Notes: generated by a model from the letters alone, not told the origin. A DNA stretch of 64,000 bases from an uncultured Eubacteriales bacterium (GCA_900079765.1 LT599017.1:806001-870000); one strand, 5' to 3'. Positions 36,362 through 46,621 are shown, counted from the first letter of the stretch. Numbers and translations: made by a program.

Positions 36362-37804
36362 TTAGTCGGGCCACACGACGGTGGTGAGCTCGGGGTACTT
36401 CACTTTGATGTCGGCCTCGAAGTTCGTCTTGGCGGTCGCCAGGTCCACGGTGCCGTTGAAATAGTCATGGAAGGCTTTCTGCATGCTCTCGTTCAGACCC
36501 TGGTCGTAGGGGCCGGCATTGCTCATGTCGATGTTGGGAGCGGCCTCGGCGAAGAGGGAAATGTGGTTCTGCCCGCCAAGGAACGCGGAGTGGAAGTCGC
36601 TGGAGGCCAGCTCGCCCATGGCGGCGGTGTTGTTGGTGTAGTCCTGGGTGTCAACGGTGATCTGCTTCATGATGGTCTGGTCGCAGGTCAGGCTGTACAT
36701 GACGTCTTTGATGAGAGAGACGTTGTCGGTGCCGGTGGCGGCGCAGATCCAGGTGCCGCCCCAGTAGTAGGGCTGAGGACCTTCGCACACGGCGTAGTCG
36801 CCAAAGATGCCGTTGCCGACTTCCAGCTTGCCGCCTTCGGACTCAGGAGTGGCCAGAGAGTTGCCCATCAGGGTGAAGTTGATGCCCCAGGTGGAGTAGA
36901 AGAAACCGAAGACCTTTCCGGTGGGGCCCTGGTCGGCGCCCCAAGTGTTGTCCCACAGGATGCTCTTGTTATTGTAGCCCTTGTCGGTGTATTCCTTGGT
37001 CTGAGTGACCCAGGTCATGACGTTGGGGTCGACGGTGACGGTGGTGCCGGTCACCCAGGGGGCGGAGACGTTGTTGGAGAAGGTGCGGTAGGAGTCGTCA
37101 AAGCCGGAGAGCATCTTATAGCCCTTGGCGTTGGCCTTGACGGCGACGGCGTCAAACTTGGTCCAGTCGGACAGGGCATCCTGCACGGCCACGGGATCGT
37201 CGGTACCGAGCACATCCTTGGCGATGCTGCGGCGATAGGCGAACAGGCCCGGGGTGGCCTGCCAGGTCACAGCCTTGAGGGAACCGCCCGCGGTGGCGAT
37301 GTCCTGGGTATAGGCGTACTGGCCGGAGATGTCGGCGTCGGTGAGGCCGATATCTTTCTTCACGTCCAGAGTGTAGTCGGAGTCCACATACTTCAGGGCA
37401 TAGTCGGCCTCGATGAGGAAGATGTCGATCTTGTCATCGGCGGCGGCGTTGGCCTGCGCAAGCAGGGCCTCGTCCAGCTTATTCTGGTAGTTGTTGTTGT
37501 CGTTGGGGTTGATGGTCCACTTCACGACGGTGCCGTCTTTAAGGGTGGTGGTGGACTTGTCGTCGGCGACCTTATCCACGCCGGGATAGTAGTCGTTGAA
37601 GCGGCTCTGGAATTCTGTGTTCCAGCACCAGATGTTGAGGACCTTGCCCTCGGCGGCGGCGGGGGTTTCAACGGGCGTGGAGGCGGTGGGGGTAGAAGCG
37701 GAGGGAGACGTGGAAGGGGAGGAGCCGCTGGGGGAGCCGGTGCAGCCGGCCAGCAGGGAGACGGAGAGAGCCAGGGACAGGATCAATGCGAGCGCCTTTT
37801 TCAT
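36362..37804 (-). CDS. sugar-binding lipoprotein of CUT1 transporter
   Basis: 480 aa. Lipoprotein signal with lipobox LLAGC (Cys at about 20), a Ser/Thr/Pro linker (SGSSPSTSPSAST), then a family 1 extracellular binding fold from about 45. ATG at 37804 follows GGAGG with 8-nt spacing; an ATG 8 codons upstream is less supported. It delivers sugar to the two permeases downstream and lies 58 bp after the LacI gene, likely co-transcribed. Confidence 0.92.
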   Translation of the reverse strand: MKKALALILSLALSVSLLAGCTGSPSGSSPSTSPSASTPTASTPVETPAAAEGKVLNIWCWNTEFQSRFNDYYPGVDKVADDKSTTTLKDGTVVKWTINPNDNNNYQNKLDEALLAQANAAADDKIDIFLIEADYALKYVDSDYTLDVKKDIGLTDADISGQYAYTQDIATAGGSLKAVTWQATPGLFAYRRSIAKDVLGTDDPVAVQDALSDWTKFDAVAVKANAKGYKMLSGFDDSYRTFSNNVSAPWVTGTTVTVDPNVMTWVTQTKEYTDKGYNNKSILWDNTWGADQGPTGKVFGFFYSTWGINFTLMGNSLATPESEGGKLEVGNGIFGDYAVCEGPQPYYWGGTWICAATGTDNVSLIKDVMYSLTCDQTIMKQITVDTQDYTNNTAAMGELASSDFHSAFLGGQNHISLFAEAAPNIDMSNAGPYDQGLNESMQKAFHDYFNGTVDLATAKTNFEADIKVKYPELTTVVWPD

Positions 37805-37862
37805 TACAGTATCCTCCTTATAATTCATGTCTACTGTCTCGTTTGGAACAGCCTTGGAACAC

Positions 37863-38873
37863 TTATGAAAGGGCCAGGACCGACTTGCCTTCCTGGAGCG
37901 CGCCTTCGATGATGATACGCTCGGGTAAGGTGGTCCTGGGGTTCTCCACCAGCCGCACCAGCTCCTTTGCGGCCCGCCGGCCCAGGTCGGCGGTGTTCTG
38001 GATATAGGTGGCGAGGGAGGGGGAGACCACGCGGGAGAGGTAGATGCCGTCGTAGCCCACAGCGGAGATATCCTCCGGGATGCGCAGCCCGGCGTCCAGA
38101 ATGGCGTTTTGTCCGCCGATATAGGAGAAGTCGTCAGGGAAGAGAATGCAGGTGGGCCGGGGGTTAAGGGCCAGGAGTTCCCGGGTCAGCTTTGCGCAGG
38201 TCTTGGGATCGTGGTAGACCCCCTCCCGCACGTACGCATCGGAGATATCCAGCCCCAGCTCGGCGCAGGTGCGGTAAAAGCTGGTGACGCGGCTCTCGGT
38301 GACCGCCGTCCGCTCGCCATGGATGAAGGCGATGCGCCGGTGGCCCTTGGCATAGACGTGGCGGACCAGGGTCTCCATTCCTCGGACGTTGTCCGAGAGG
38401 ATGGCGGTGCGGTTGTGGAACGCGTGGTCGATTGTGACTACCGGGAGATTGCCCGACACCAGCTCCAGCACCTGGGGGTCGTTAAAGTCCACACAGGCCA
38501 CCACGACTCCGTCTACCCCCCGGTATTGACAGTGCTCCAAATAGGAGTCCTGCCTGCCGCCGATGTTGTGGGTAATGAAGGTGATGTCGTACCCATGGGC
38601 CTCGGCCTCCACCTTGAAACTGTCCAGCACGGCGGAGAAGTACTCGTGGGTCAGGCCGCTCTGCATCTCGTCCACAAAGAGAACGCCCAGGTTATAGGTG
38701 CGGTTTGTTTTGAGTGCGCGGGCCGCTGAGTTGGGTTGATACCCCAGCTCTGCCGCGGCGTTGCGCACCAGCTCGCGGGTGTTCTCGCCCACGTCCCGGT
38801 GACCGTTGAGCGCCTTGCTCACGGTGGCGGTAGAGACCCCGCAGTGCCGGGCAATGTCTTTGATGGAAACCAT
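37863..38873 (-). CDS. LacI-family transcriptional regulator
   Basis: 336 aa. N-terminal HTH (IKDIARHCGVSTATVSKALN, residues 4-23) with hinge helix, then a periplasmic-binding-like effector domain. Divergent from the GH94-GH1 operon and upstream of the transporter genes. The sequence CTTAANCGTTTTC occurs just beyond the -10 of its own promoter and of the GH94 promoter, so it probably represses both; the inducer would be a beta-glucoside (inference). Confidence 0.93.
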   Translation of the reverse strand: MVSIKDIARHCGVSTATVSKALNGHRDVGENTRELVRNAAAELGYQPNSAARALKTNRTYNLGVLFVDEMQSGLTHEYFSAVLDSFKVEAEAHGYDITFITHNIGGRQDSYLEHCQYRGVDGVVVACVDFNDPQVLELVSGNLPVVTIDHAFHNRTAILSDNVRGMETLVRHVYAKGHRRIAFIHGERTAVTESRVTSFYRTCAELGLDISDAYVREGVYHDPKTCAKLTRELLALNPRPTCILFPDDFSYIGGQNAILDAGLRIPEDISAVGYDGIYLSRVVSPSLATYIQNTADLGRRAAKELVRLVENPRTTLPERIIIEGALQEGKSVLALS

Positions 38874-38908
38874 ATGTACGCCATCTCTCCTCCGCCTGTC
38901 GGTTTTTA

Positions 38909-38958
38909 CTTAATCGTTTTCGCACCTTGACTATACCGCCGTTATGACTATTTTGCAA
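38909..38958 (-). promoter_or_regulatory. lacI-type gene promoter plus operator-like site
   Basis: On the minus strand TTGCAA, 17-bp spacer, TATAGT (38930-38958). Downstream of the -10, CTTAATCGTTTTC (38909-38921, plus-strand reading) matches the site at 39150-39162 in 12 of 13 bases. Confidence 0.6.
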
Positions 38959-39091
38959 GATGAATTTTCAAATTTTTTGTGCAGACTATCTGTTTTTGTA
39001 GGGATGAATAAAAAGGGAATTTTATTTTTGTGCAAACCGGCAAAAGAAAAAGCGGTCGAAAAAGAAAAAATCAGGTTCTATAAAAATTGTC

Positions 39092-39162
39092 TTGATTTTT
39101 ACAGCAATATCAACTATATTAAAGGCGTATTTTGTGAATATTCAGAAACCTTAAACGTTTTC
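39092..39162 (+). promoter_or_regulatory. GH94-GH1 promoter plus operator-like palindrome
   Basis: TTGATT, 17-bp spacer, TATATT (39092-39120). Thirty bp on, CTTAAACGTTTTC (39150-39162) lies within TTCAGAAA...TTTCTGAA (8-bp arms). The CG-centred core is typical of LacI-family operators. Confidence 0.6.
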
Positions 39163-39208
39163 TGAAATAAGACGGAACGCGCCGAAAGAGCGCGGAGGAG
39201 GAGACGCC

Positions 39209-41641
39209 ATGCGGTACGGCTACTTTGATGACAGGGCGCGGGAGTACGTCATTACCACGCCGGAGACCCCCCTGCCCTGGATCAATTACCTTGGCAGCCA
39301 GGATTTTTTCAGTCTCATTTCCAACACCGGCGGCGGGTACAGCTTTTATCGGGACGCCAAGCTCCTGAGACTGACCAGGTACCGCTACAACACGCCCCCC
39401 GACGGCGGAGGGCACTACTTTTACATCAAGGATGGCACCGACATCTGGAACCCCGGCTGGCAGCCGGTGCGCGCCCCTCTGGAGCGGTACGCCTGTCATC
39501 ACGGCCTGGGCTACACTGCCATAGAGGGAGCCCGGGGCGGCCTCTCCGCCCGGCAGGAGGTTTTCGTCCCCCTGGGCGATCCCTGCGAGGTGACCCGGCT
39601 CACCCTACGCAACGAGACCGGCGCCGTCAAGAGCTTTCAGGTCTTCTCCGCGCTGGAGTTCTGCCTTTGGAACGCGGTGGACGACGCCGCCAACTTTCAG
39701 CGCAATTACAGCACCGGCGAGGTGGAGGTGGAGGACGGCGTCGTCTACCACAAGACCGAGTACCGGGAGCGGCGCAACCACTATGCCTTCTTCCGCTCCA
39801 ACTGCCCGCCCGATGGCTTTGACACCAGCCGGGACGCCTTCTGCGGCCCCTATCGCGGTTTTGGGGATCCTGCCGCCGTGGAGCGGGGAGCGTGCTCGGG
39901 CAGTATCGCCCACGGCTGGTCCCCCATTGCCGCCCTCCAGTTCGACCTGACTCTGGAGCCGGGGGAGGAGCGGGACCTGATCTTCGTCCTGGGCTACGCC
40001 GAGAACCTCCCTGAGGAGAAGTGGAGCGCCCCCGGTATCATCAACAAGGCCCCTGTTTTGGCGATCACCTCCCGGTACGAGACGGCAGCCCAGGTTGACG
40101 CCGCCCTCGCTGCCCTGCGGGCTCACTGGGACGAACTGCTGGGCATCTACAGTTTGGACTGCGCCGACCATAAGCTCCGCCGCATGGTGGACATCTGGCA
40201 CCAGTACCAGTGCATGGTGACCTTTAACCTGAGCCGCAGCGCCAGCTCCTTCGAGAGCGGCACAGGCAGGGGCATGGGCTTCCGGGACTCCTGCCAGGAC
40301 CTGTTGGGCTGTGTCCACCTGATCCCCGAGCGGGCCAAGGAGCGGATTTTGGACATTGCCGCCACCCAGCTTCCCGATGGGGGCGCCTACCACCAGTACC
40401 AGCCCCTCACCAAGCGGGGTAATAACGACATCGGCGGCGGCTTTAACGACGACCCTCTCTGGCTGGTGGCCTGCGTATGTGCCTATCTGCGGGAGACCGG
40501 GGACTTCGCCATCCTCGAGGAGGCCGTCCCCTTTGATAACGACCCTGACTCCTCCGCCCCCCTGATGGAGCATCTGCGCCGTAGCGTGGGGTATACCATG
40601 GAGCGGATGGGCCCCCACGGCCTGCCGCTCATTGGCCGGGCGGACTGGAACGACTGCCTGAACCTCAACTGCTTTTCCACCGAGCCGGGGGAGAGCTTCC
40701 AGACCGTGGAAAACCGCTCCGGCGGCAAGGCCGAGAGCGTCCTCATTGCAGGGATGTTTGTCAAGTACGCCGCCGAATACGCCGACCTATGCGCCCGCAT
40801 GGGGCTTGCGGAGGAGGCTGGGAAGGTCCGTGCCTCCATAGAGCGGATAGAGGCCGCCGTGCTGGACGCGGGGTGGGACGGGGCCTGGTTCCGCCGGGCC
40901 TACGACTTCTTCGGCAATCCCGTTGGCAGCAAGAGCTGCGACGAAGGACAAATCTACATCGAGCCCCAAGGCATGTGCGTCATGGCCGGCATCGGAATTG
41001 ACGACGGCAGGGCGGCCTTGGCGCTGAAGAGCGTGGAGGAGCGGCTGGACACCGAGTACGGCGTGGTGGTCCACCAGCCCGCTTACACCACCTATCACCC
41101 CGAGCTGGGGGAGATATCCTCCTATCCGCCCGGCTATAAGGAGAACGCGGGCATCTTCTGCCACGTAAACCCCTGGATCTCCATCGCGGAGACCACCGTG
41201 GGCCACGGTGTCCGAGCGTTCGAGGTCTACCGCAAGACCTGCCCGGCCTATCTTCATGACGTGAGCGATCTCCACCGCACCGAGCCCTACGTGTACAGTC
41301 AGATGGTGGCGGGAAAGGACGCCCCCACCTTTGGCGAGGCCAAGAACAGCTGGCTTACCGGCACGGCGGCCTGGGCTTTCGTCAACGTGAGCCAGTTCCT
41401 TCTGGGCGTCCGGCCCGAGATGGACGGACTGCGCGTAGACCCCTGCATGGGCGGTAATTTGAACGCCTTCACCGTCACCCGTAAATTCCGGGGAGCCACG
41501 TACCGCATCACCGTCCAGAACCCTGACGGCGTGGAGCGCGGCGTTCGGTCGCTCACCGTGGATGGCGTCTCCATGGAGGGGAACCTGATCCCCCTTGCCC
41601 CCGCCGGGGCGGAGGTCAGCGTGACGGCGGTCATGGGGTGA
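39209..41641 (+). CDS. GH94 cellobiose-type phosphorylase
   Basis: 810 aa, the usual length of GH94 cellobiose phosphorylases. N-terminal beta-sandwich (about 1-270), linker, then an (alpha/alpha)6 barrel. The general acid Asp is in [11 protein letters not shown] (about 480), with [15 protein letters not shown] and [18 protein letters not shown] matching phosphate/substrate regions. It splits beta-glucosyl disaccharides with phosphate to glucose-1-phosphate and sugar in the cytosol. ATG with GGAGGAG upstream. beta-1,3- or chitobiose-type specificity cannot be excluded. Four bp before the GH1 gene. Confidence 0.9.
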   Translation: MRYGYFDDRAREYVITTPETPLPWINYLGSQDFFSLISNTGGGYSFYRDAKLLRLTRYRYNTPPDGGGHYFYIKDGTDIWNPGWQPVRAPLERYACHHGLGYTAIEGARGGLSARQEVFVPLGDPCEVTRLTLRNETGAVKSFQVFSALEFCLWNAVDDAANFQRNYSTGEVEVEDGVVYHKTEYRERRNHYAFFRSNCPPDGFDTSRDAFCGPYRGFGDPAAVERGACSGSIAHGWSPIAALQFDLTLEPGEERDLIFVLGYAENLPEEKWSAPGIINKAPVLAITSRYETAAQVDAALAALRAHWDELLGIYSLDCADHKLRRMVDIWHQYQCMVTFNLSRSASSFESGTGRGMGFRDSCQDLLGCVHLIPERAKERILDIAATQLPDGGAYHQYQPLTKRGNNDIGGGFNDDPLWLVACVCAYLRETGDFAILEEAVPFDNDPDSSAPLMEHLRRSVGYTMERMGPHGLPLIGRADWNDCLNLNCFSTEPGESFQTVENRSGGKAESVLIAGMFVKYAAEYADLCARMGLAEEAGKVRASIERIEAAVLDAGWDGAWFRRAYDFFGNPVGSKSCDEGQIYIEPQGMCVMAGIGIDDGRAALALKSVEERLDTEYGVVVHQPAYTTYHPELGEISSYPPGYKENAGIFCHVNPWISIAETTVGHGVRAFEVYRKTCPAYLHDVSDLHRTEPYVYSQMVAGKDAPTFGEAKNSWLTGTAAWAFVNVSQFLLGVRPEMDGLRVDPCMGGNLNAFTVTRKFRGATYRITVQNPDGVERGVRSLTVDGVSMEGNLIPLAPAGAEVSVTAVMG

Positions 41642-41645
41642 GGCC

Positions 41646-42986
41646 ATGAGCTTTCCGAAGGATTTCGTCTGGGGGGCGGCCTCCTCCGCCTACCAGACCG
41701 AAGGCTTCTCCCGGGAGGACGGCGGCGGCGCCTCCATTTGGGACTCTTTTTCCCACACCCCCGGCAAAATTTCCGAGGGGGACAGCGGGGATCTCGCCTG
41801 CGACGGCTACCACCGCTATCGGGAGGACCTTGCCCTTCTGGCGGGCCTGGGCCTCTCCGCCTATCGGTTCAGCGTCAGTTGGGCGCGGGTGGACCCGGAG
41901 GGAAACGGAAACTGGAACGAGAAGGGCCTTGACTATTACGAGCGGGTCGTGGATACCTGCCTGGAGCTGGGGGTGGCTCCCTGGGTCACCCTCTACCACT
42001 GGGAGCTGCCCCAGGCCCTGGAGGACAAGGGCGGATGGACCAGCCGGGACACGGCGGAGGCCTTTGCCCGGTACGCTGAGCACGTGGCGAAACGCCTCCG
42101 GGGCAAGGCGGCGGGGTGGTTTACACTTAACGAGCCCCAGTGCTCCTGCTACCTGGGTTACGGCACCGGACAGCACGCGCCGGGGAAGTGTCTCCCGCCT
42201 GAGGAGGTCTTCCGCTGTTTCCACCATCAAAACCTGGCCCATGGACTGGCGTTCCGGGCGGTGAAAGCGGCCGACCCGGGCGTGGGGGTGGGTGTGGCCC
42301 CCACGGGGCGCATCTGCTATCCCGCCAGCGAGACCAGAAGCGATATCGAGGCCGCCCGCCGGGCCATGTTCGACTGTACCTCCGACTGGGCCTTTACCTA
42401 CCCCATCGTCTTGGACCCTGTCTGCCTGGGCTCCTACCCCGAGGGACTCCCTGCCCGGTACGCCGAGGGCCTGCCCGCCCGGGATATGGAGATCGTCCAT
42501 ACCGTGCCCGACTTCCTGGGCCTGAACATCTATAACGGCAGGGAGATTCGAGCCGGGGCGGCGGGGGAATACGAGTACCTGTCCCGCCCCGCCGGATATC
42601 CCCGTACCGCACTCAAGTGGCCCATCACCCCGGAGGTTCTGCGCTGGGGTCCCCGGCTCCTCCATGACCGGTACGGCCTGCCCGCCTATATCAGCGAGAC
42701 CGGTGTGGGCTGCAACGACAAGCTTTTCCTGGACGGAGCGGTCCATGACCCGGACCGGATCGACTTCCTCCACCGCTATCTCTCCGAGCTGCGGCGCGGT
42801 GTGGAGGAGGGCTCCGGCGTACGAGGCTGTTTCCATTGGTCCCTCACCGACAACTTTGAGTGGCACAACGGCTACGGAGAGCGGTTTGGCCTGGTCTATG
42901 TGGACTACCCCACCCAGCGCCGTATCCCCAAGGACAGCGCCGCCTGGTATGCAAGCCTTGCCGCTTCCAACGGGGAGAATCTATAA
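41646..42986 (+). CDS. GH1 beta-glucosidase
   Basis: 446 aa, full-length TIM-barrel GH1. Acid/base Glu in FTLNEPQ (about 160), nucleophile Glu in AYISETGVGCN (about 350), family signature FVWGAASSAYQTEG at the N-terminus, and C-terminal aglycone residues WSLTDNFEW. No phospho-sugar signature was looked for in detail, but the ABC (not PTS) importer in the locus fits unphosphorylated beta-glucosides. Forms an operon with GH94. Confidence 0.94.
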   Translation: MSFPKDFVWGAASSAYQTEGFSREDGGGASIWDSFSHTPGKISEGDSGDLACDGYHRYREDLALLAGLGLSAYRFSVSWARVDPEGNGNWNEKGLDYYERVVDTCLELGVAPWVTLYHWELPQALEDKGGWTSRDTAEAFARYAEHVAKRLRGKAAGWFTLNEPQCSCYLGYGTGQHAPGKCLPPEEVFRCFHHQNLAHGLAFRAVKAADPGVGVGVAPTGRICYPASETRSDIEAARRAMFDCTSDWAFTYPIVLDPVCLGSYPEGLPARYAEGLPARDMEIVHTVPDFLGLNIYNGREIRAGAAGEYEYLSRPAGYPRTALKWPITPEVLRWGPRLLHDRYGLPAYISETGVGCNDKLFLDGAVHDPDRIDFLHRYLSELRRGVEEGSGVRGCFHWSLTDNFEWHNGYGERFGLVYVDYPTQRRIPKDSAAWYASLAASNGENL

Positions 42987-42988
42987 AT

Positions 42989-43027
42989 AAAAGGGGCGCG
43001 CCGCGAAACTCGCGGCGCGCCCCTTTT
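42989..43027. terminator. bidirectional terminator, GH1 / murC
   Basis: 17-bp stem AAAAGGGGCGCGCCGCG with AAACT loop; A-rich and T-rich flanks serve both converging genes. Confidence 0.9.
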
Positions 43028-43036
43028 ATACTGTGA

Positions 43037-44404
43037 TTATCCCTTTACCAACGCCTCGCCCACGGTGTATATATCTCCCGCGCCCACGGTTAAGATGAGA
43101 TCTCCCGGGCCGGCGATCTCCCGCAGATGGGCGGTCAGCCCCTCCAGGGTGGGGAAGTAGAGGGAGCCGGGCAGCTTGTCGGCCAGGTCCTTAGAGGAGA
43201 TTCCGATGGTGTTGTCCTCCCGGGCGGCATAGATTTCCGCCAAAAGGGTCATGTCCGGCAGGGCCAGCACCTCCACGAAGTCGTCAAAGAGGGCCTGGGT
43301 GCGGCTGTAGGTGTGGGGCTGGAACGCGCAGATGACCCGCTTATACCCCAGATGCCGGGCGGTGGTGAGCAGAGCGTGCAGCTCGCCGGGGTGATGGGCG
43401 TAGTCATCGTAGACCTCCGCGCCGCGGTAGGTGCCCTTATGCTCGAACCGGCGGCCCGCTCCGCGGAAGGCGGCGAGCCCCTGCTCCACGGCGGAGGCGG
43501 GGAAACCCAGGGCGATGGCCGACGCGGCGGCAGCCAGGGCGTTCTTTACGTTGTGCTCCCCGGGCACCGAGAGGGTCACATGGGCGAAGGTTTTTTCCTG
43601 ATACATCACATCAAAGGAGGGCAGACCCTTGCTCCAGGTGAGGTTCGCTGCGTGGACGTCCCCCTGTGTGAGGCCAAAGGTGAGTATTCTCCGGGTTTCG
43701 CCCGCCAGGGTGCGCATAGTGTTTACATCGTCGCCATTGGCGATGATGACGCCATCCTCCGGCACCAGATCGGCAAAAGCGCGGAACGAGTGCTCCACGT
43801 CCTCCAGGTCACGGAAGAAGTCCAGGTGGTCGGCCTCCACGTTGAGAATGACAGCCACAGTGGGGAAGAAGGAGAGGAAGGAATTACAGTACTCGCAGCT
43901 CTCCAGAATGATGGTGTCCCCCCGGCCCACCCGGTGGCCCGCCCCCAGCAGGGGCAGCGTTCCGCCGATCATCACTGTGGGATCGGCGGCGGCGGCCATG
44001 GCAATGTGGGTGCACATGGAGGTGGTGGTGGTCTTCCCGTGGGTGCCCGAGATGCAGAGGGCGTTCTTATACCCCCGCATAATGGCCCCCCACGCCTGGG
44101 CCCGCTCAAAGACCGGGACGCCCCCGCGGTGGGCCTCCGCGATCTCCGGGTTCTGGTCGTGGACGGCGGCGGTGCGGATGATGAGCTGCGCGCTGCCCAC
44201 GTTCTCCGCCGCGTGGCCGATGGCGATCTGGATACCCAGGGAGCGCAGGTGTTCCACCGTGGCGCTCTCCCGCATATCCGAGCCGGTGATGACCATGCCG
44301 ATGCCCTTGAGCACCTCAGCCAGAGGCGCCATGGAGACGCCGCCGATGCCCACAAGATGGGCCCGCGCGCCGGGTACGATGTAACTTGCGATATTATCTG
44401 ACAC
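43037..44404 (-). CDS. murC: UDP-N-acetylmuramate--L-alanine ligase
   Basis: 455 aa. Cytosolic Mur ligase adding L-Ala to UDP-MurNAc. N-terminal nucleotide loop VGIGGVSMAPLAEVL, ATP loop ISGTHGKTTTTSM, EADHLDFF region, and DDYAHHPGEL with the Mur-ligase Asp/His. GTG at 44404 has AAGGG at 10 nt; the GTG three codons earlier would abut the binding site. Stand-alone here, divergent from cca. Confidence 0.94.
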   Translation of the reverse strand: MSDNIASYIVPGARAHLVGIGGVSMAPLAEVLKGIGMVITGSDMRESATVEHLRSLGIQIAIGHAAENVGSAQLIIRTAAVHDQNPEIAEAHRGGVPVFERAQAWGAIMRGYKNALCISGTHGKTTTTSMCTHIAMAAAADPTVMIGGTLPLLGAGHRVGRGDTIILESCEYCNSFLSFFPTVAVILNVEADHLDFFRDLEDVEHSFRAFADLVPEDGVIIANGDDVNTMRTLAGETRRILTFGLTQGDVHAANLTWSKGLPSFDVMYQEKTFAHVTLSVPGEHNVKNALAAAASAIALGFPASAVEQGLAAFRGAGRRFEHKGTYRGAEVYDDYAHHPGELHALLTTARHLGYKRVICAFQPHTYSRTQALFDDFVEVLALPDMTLLAEIYAAREDNTIGISSKDLADKLPGSLYFPTLEGLTAHLREIAGPGDLILTVGAGDIYTVGEALVKG

Positions 44405-44649
44405 AGGGAACACGCCCTTTTATAAAAAATACTTGGTAATCGGTCGGGAAATCATTATAATAATATTTGATAGACAATCCGCTTTGCGCTTTGCTTCACG
44501 GAACCGTGGGATCCGTTAAAAGCACGGAATAAGAACAAAGTCAAATGACTTTGTTCTTACGCATTATAATACGAGAAGAAACAAATGGCAAGCCGCTGAC
44601 ATCATTATAGGCTTTCGGCGGAGAAATGATACCGAAAAGAGGTGTGGAC
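44405..44649. promoter_or_regulatory. divergent murC/cca control region with 30-bp palindrome
   Basis: Holds a perfect inverted repeat (44530-44559, arms TAAGAACAAAGTCA, AA centre) immediately before TATAAT (44565-44570) facing cca, and a TATAAT on the minus strand (44454-44459 region) facing murC. The palindrome overlaps where the cca -35 should be, so it may be an operator; as a hairpin it has no T-run. Confidence 0.5.
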
Positions 44650-45666
44650 ATGCCGAAAAATCATTTGCCGGCGGGCGTGTCCGCCCTGTGCGCCGCCCTG
44701 CGTGGTGCGGGACACGAGGCCTACCCAGTTGGGGGCTGTGTCCGGGACCTGCTGCTGGGCCGTACCCCGGAGGACTGGGATGTGTGTACCTCAGCCCTGC
44801 CGGAGGAAACGCAAACGATTTTTGAGAAGACCATCCCCACCGGCGTAGCCCACGGCACGGTGACGGTTCTCCTTGGAGAGGAGAAAATTGAGGTCACCAC
44901 CTTCCGCCGGGAGGGGGGGTATGCCGACGGGCGGCACCCGGACGCGGTGACCTTCGACGCCGGCCTCACTGAGGACTTGAGCCGCCGGGACTTCACCGTC
45001 AACGCTATGGCCCTGGGGGAGGACGGGGAGGTGATCGATCCCTTTGGCGGCCGGGCGGACCTGGCGGCGGGGCTCATCCGCTGCGTGGGGCGGGCGGATC
45101 GCCGCTTTGCCGAGGATGCGCTGCGGATGCTCCGGGCGGTGAGGTTTTCAGCTCAGCTGGACTTTGCTATCGAGGAGAGCACTGCCGCCGCCATCCGGAC
45201 GAACGCCCACCGAGCAGCCGCGCTGTCGGGGGAACGGGTGAAGGCGGAGCTGGAGAAAATTTTGAGTTCCCCCCGGCCTCAGCGGATTGGACTGCTGGTG
45301 GAGGCGGGGGTACTGGACCGCCTGTATTCCGGCTGGCCTGCGGGGGCGGACTGGGATAGCCTCGCCGCCGTCCCTTCCGGGAGAAACGAGCGTTGGCGGG
45401 CGTTCTGCGCCCTGACCGGCTTCTCCATACGCGCGTTGCCTGTGGAACGCGCACTCCGCCGGGCGGTGGAGCACCCCGAGCTGGAGATGCTGGCCAAACT
45501 GGAAATTTCGGGCGGGGAATTATGTGCCCTGGGCCTGCGGGGGCCGGAGGTGAGCGCAATGCAAAAGCGTTTAGCAGCCCATATCCGGGCGTTTCCGGAG
45601 GATAATAGTAAGGAAAAGCTTTTGCGTATTGCAGAGGAGTGGAATTATGAACGGGAAAATCTATGA
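44650..45666 (+). CDS. cca: tRNA nucleotidyltransferase (CCA-adding/polyA-type)
   Basis: 338 aa. Class II nucleotidyltransferase: [18 protein letters not shown] carries the GG and catalytic DxD-type Asp pair (about 31-48), followed by the [10 protein letters not shown] motif and [15 protein letters not shown] of the neck. It is shorter than typical bacterial CCA enzymes (about 400), ending soon after the neck/body, so the tail is reduced. ATG at 44650 follows AGAGGTG. The last 20 bases overlap the next gene's start. Confidence 0.9.
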   Translation: MPKNHLPAGVSALCAALRGAGHEAYPVGGCVRDLLLGRTPEDWDVCTSALPEETQTIFEKTIPTGVAHGTVTVLLGEEKIEVTTFRREGGYADGRHPDAVTFDAGLTEDLSRRDFTVNAMALGEDGEVIDPFGGRADLAAGLIRCVGRADRRFAEDALRMLRAVRFSAQLDFAIEESTAAAIRTNAHRAAALSGERVKAELEKILSSPRPQRIGLLVEAGVLDRLYSGWPAGADWDSLAAVPSGRNERWRAFCALTGFSIRALPVERALRRAVEHPELEMLAKLEISGGELCALGLRGPEVSAMQKRLAAHIRAFPEDNSKEKLLRIAEEWNYERENL

Positions 45667-45916
45667 GTTCGAAGCGGTGATCCAAAAGGTGCCCGATATC
45701 GACGGGGCCTACGTGGAGTTCCCCTACGATGTGCGATCTGAGTTCGGAAAGGGCCGGGTAAAGGTCCATGCAAGCTTTGATGGCGAGCCCTATGACGGCA
45801 GCCTTGTCCGCATGGGTACGCCGGGACATATTCTGGGTATCCGCAAGGAGATAAGGGCTAAAATTACCAAGCAGCCCGGCAATACGGTACGCGTCGTCCT
45901 CCAAGAGCGCCCGTAA
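45647..45916 (+). CDS. DUF1905 domain protein
   Basis: 89 aa. A small beta-rich DUF1905 protein ([41 protein letters not shown]). ATG at 45647 follows GAGGAG at 7 nt and overlaps the end of cca, so both are one transcript. Function of the family is unknown. Confidence 0.85.
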   Translation: MNGKIYEFEAVIQKVPDIDGAYVEFPYDVRSEFGKGRVKVHASFDGEPYDGSLVRMGTPGHILGIRKEIRAKITKQPGNTVRVVLQERP

Positions 45917-46049
45917 GGGGCGACCATGAGGATACCACTACGGTAGCCATGCCGGGAATGAAGTACAAACCCGGGACAAATCACGACGGCCGTCGCAACA
46001 TGGGTGGGGGCGGCAGCCCTAATCCCGGTCGGCTGTGCTGGCCGGGGGA

Positions 46050-46100
46050 AACCAAAGGAGAACGGTATTTTAAATGCCGTTGTTTGTCCTTTGGTTTTTT
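46050..46100 (+). terminator. terminator of cca-DUF1905 transcript
   Basis: AACCAAAGGA/TCCTTTGGTT with inner AACGG/CCGTT pairing, then a T-run. It lies about 130 bp after the DUF1905 stop; the 3' UTR between (45917-46049) can also fold GC-rich stems. Confidence 0.75.
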
Positions 46101-46320
46101 CTTTTCCCCCCTTCTTTAAGAAAGCAAAGAAAGAGGGGGCCTCTGGAAGTACGATCCCCCGCGAGGGGGGAACGGAAAAATTCGGGTTGCCGCACCGGCT
46201 TGCGGACTGGAACGCGATGAAAGAGGGAACCGTACGACAGGGCAAACCACATTTTCCCCTGGGACAGGCAAGAACGTCCCCGGATTTTCATACAGATAGC
46301 AGGACGGGGGGAATGGCCGT
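46101..46320 (+). other. gene-free, hairpin-rich spacer before yqfC
   Basis: 220 bp with CCCCCC-TTCTTT...AAAGAA-AGAGGGGG (46105-46138) and CCCCCGCGAGGGGG hairpins, then unstructured sequence to the yqfC start. The first hairpins resemble dispersed intergenic repeats. A sporulation-sigma promoter for yqfC is expected here but was not recognised. No supported ORF. Confidence 0.4.
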
Positions 46321-46602
46321 ATGGAGAAAAAACCGAAAAAAGACGGCCTCTTGGTGCGCACCGCCGAGGTCTTCGACCTGCCCGGCGACGTGGTGGCCGG
46401 CCTCCCCCGCATCGAGCTGACCGGCAACCGGGAGCTTCGAATGGAAAACCACAAGGGCATCCTGGCCTACGGCAGCGACGAGATCCACATTTCCGGCGGC
46501 AAGCTGGTGGTGAAGGTCCGGGGTGCGAATCTGGAGCTGAAGGCCATGAATGCCAGCGAACTCCTGATCGCCGGCACCATCGCGGGCGTGGATATCACCT
46601 AG
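46321..46602 (+). CDS. yqfC: sporulation protein YqfC
   Basis: 93 aa. YabP/YqfC family: ELTGNRELRMENHKGILAYGSDEIHISGG is the diagnostic core. Expressed in the mother cell under SigE in Bacillus (family knowledge). ATG behind GGGGGGAA. Twenty bp before yqfD; the yqfC-yqfD-phoH order is conserved in spore formers. Confidence 0.92.
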   Translation: MEKKPKKDGLLVRTAEVFDLPGDVVAGLPRIELTGNRELRMENHKGILAYGSDEIHISGGKLVVKVRGANLELKAMNASELLIAGTIAGVDIT

Positions 46603-46621
46603 AGAAGGGGCGTGCCGGGCC

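Noticed and set aside
44530-44559. Terminator between murC and cca
   Set aside because: The genes diverge, so no transcript ends there, and no T-run follows on either strand.
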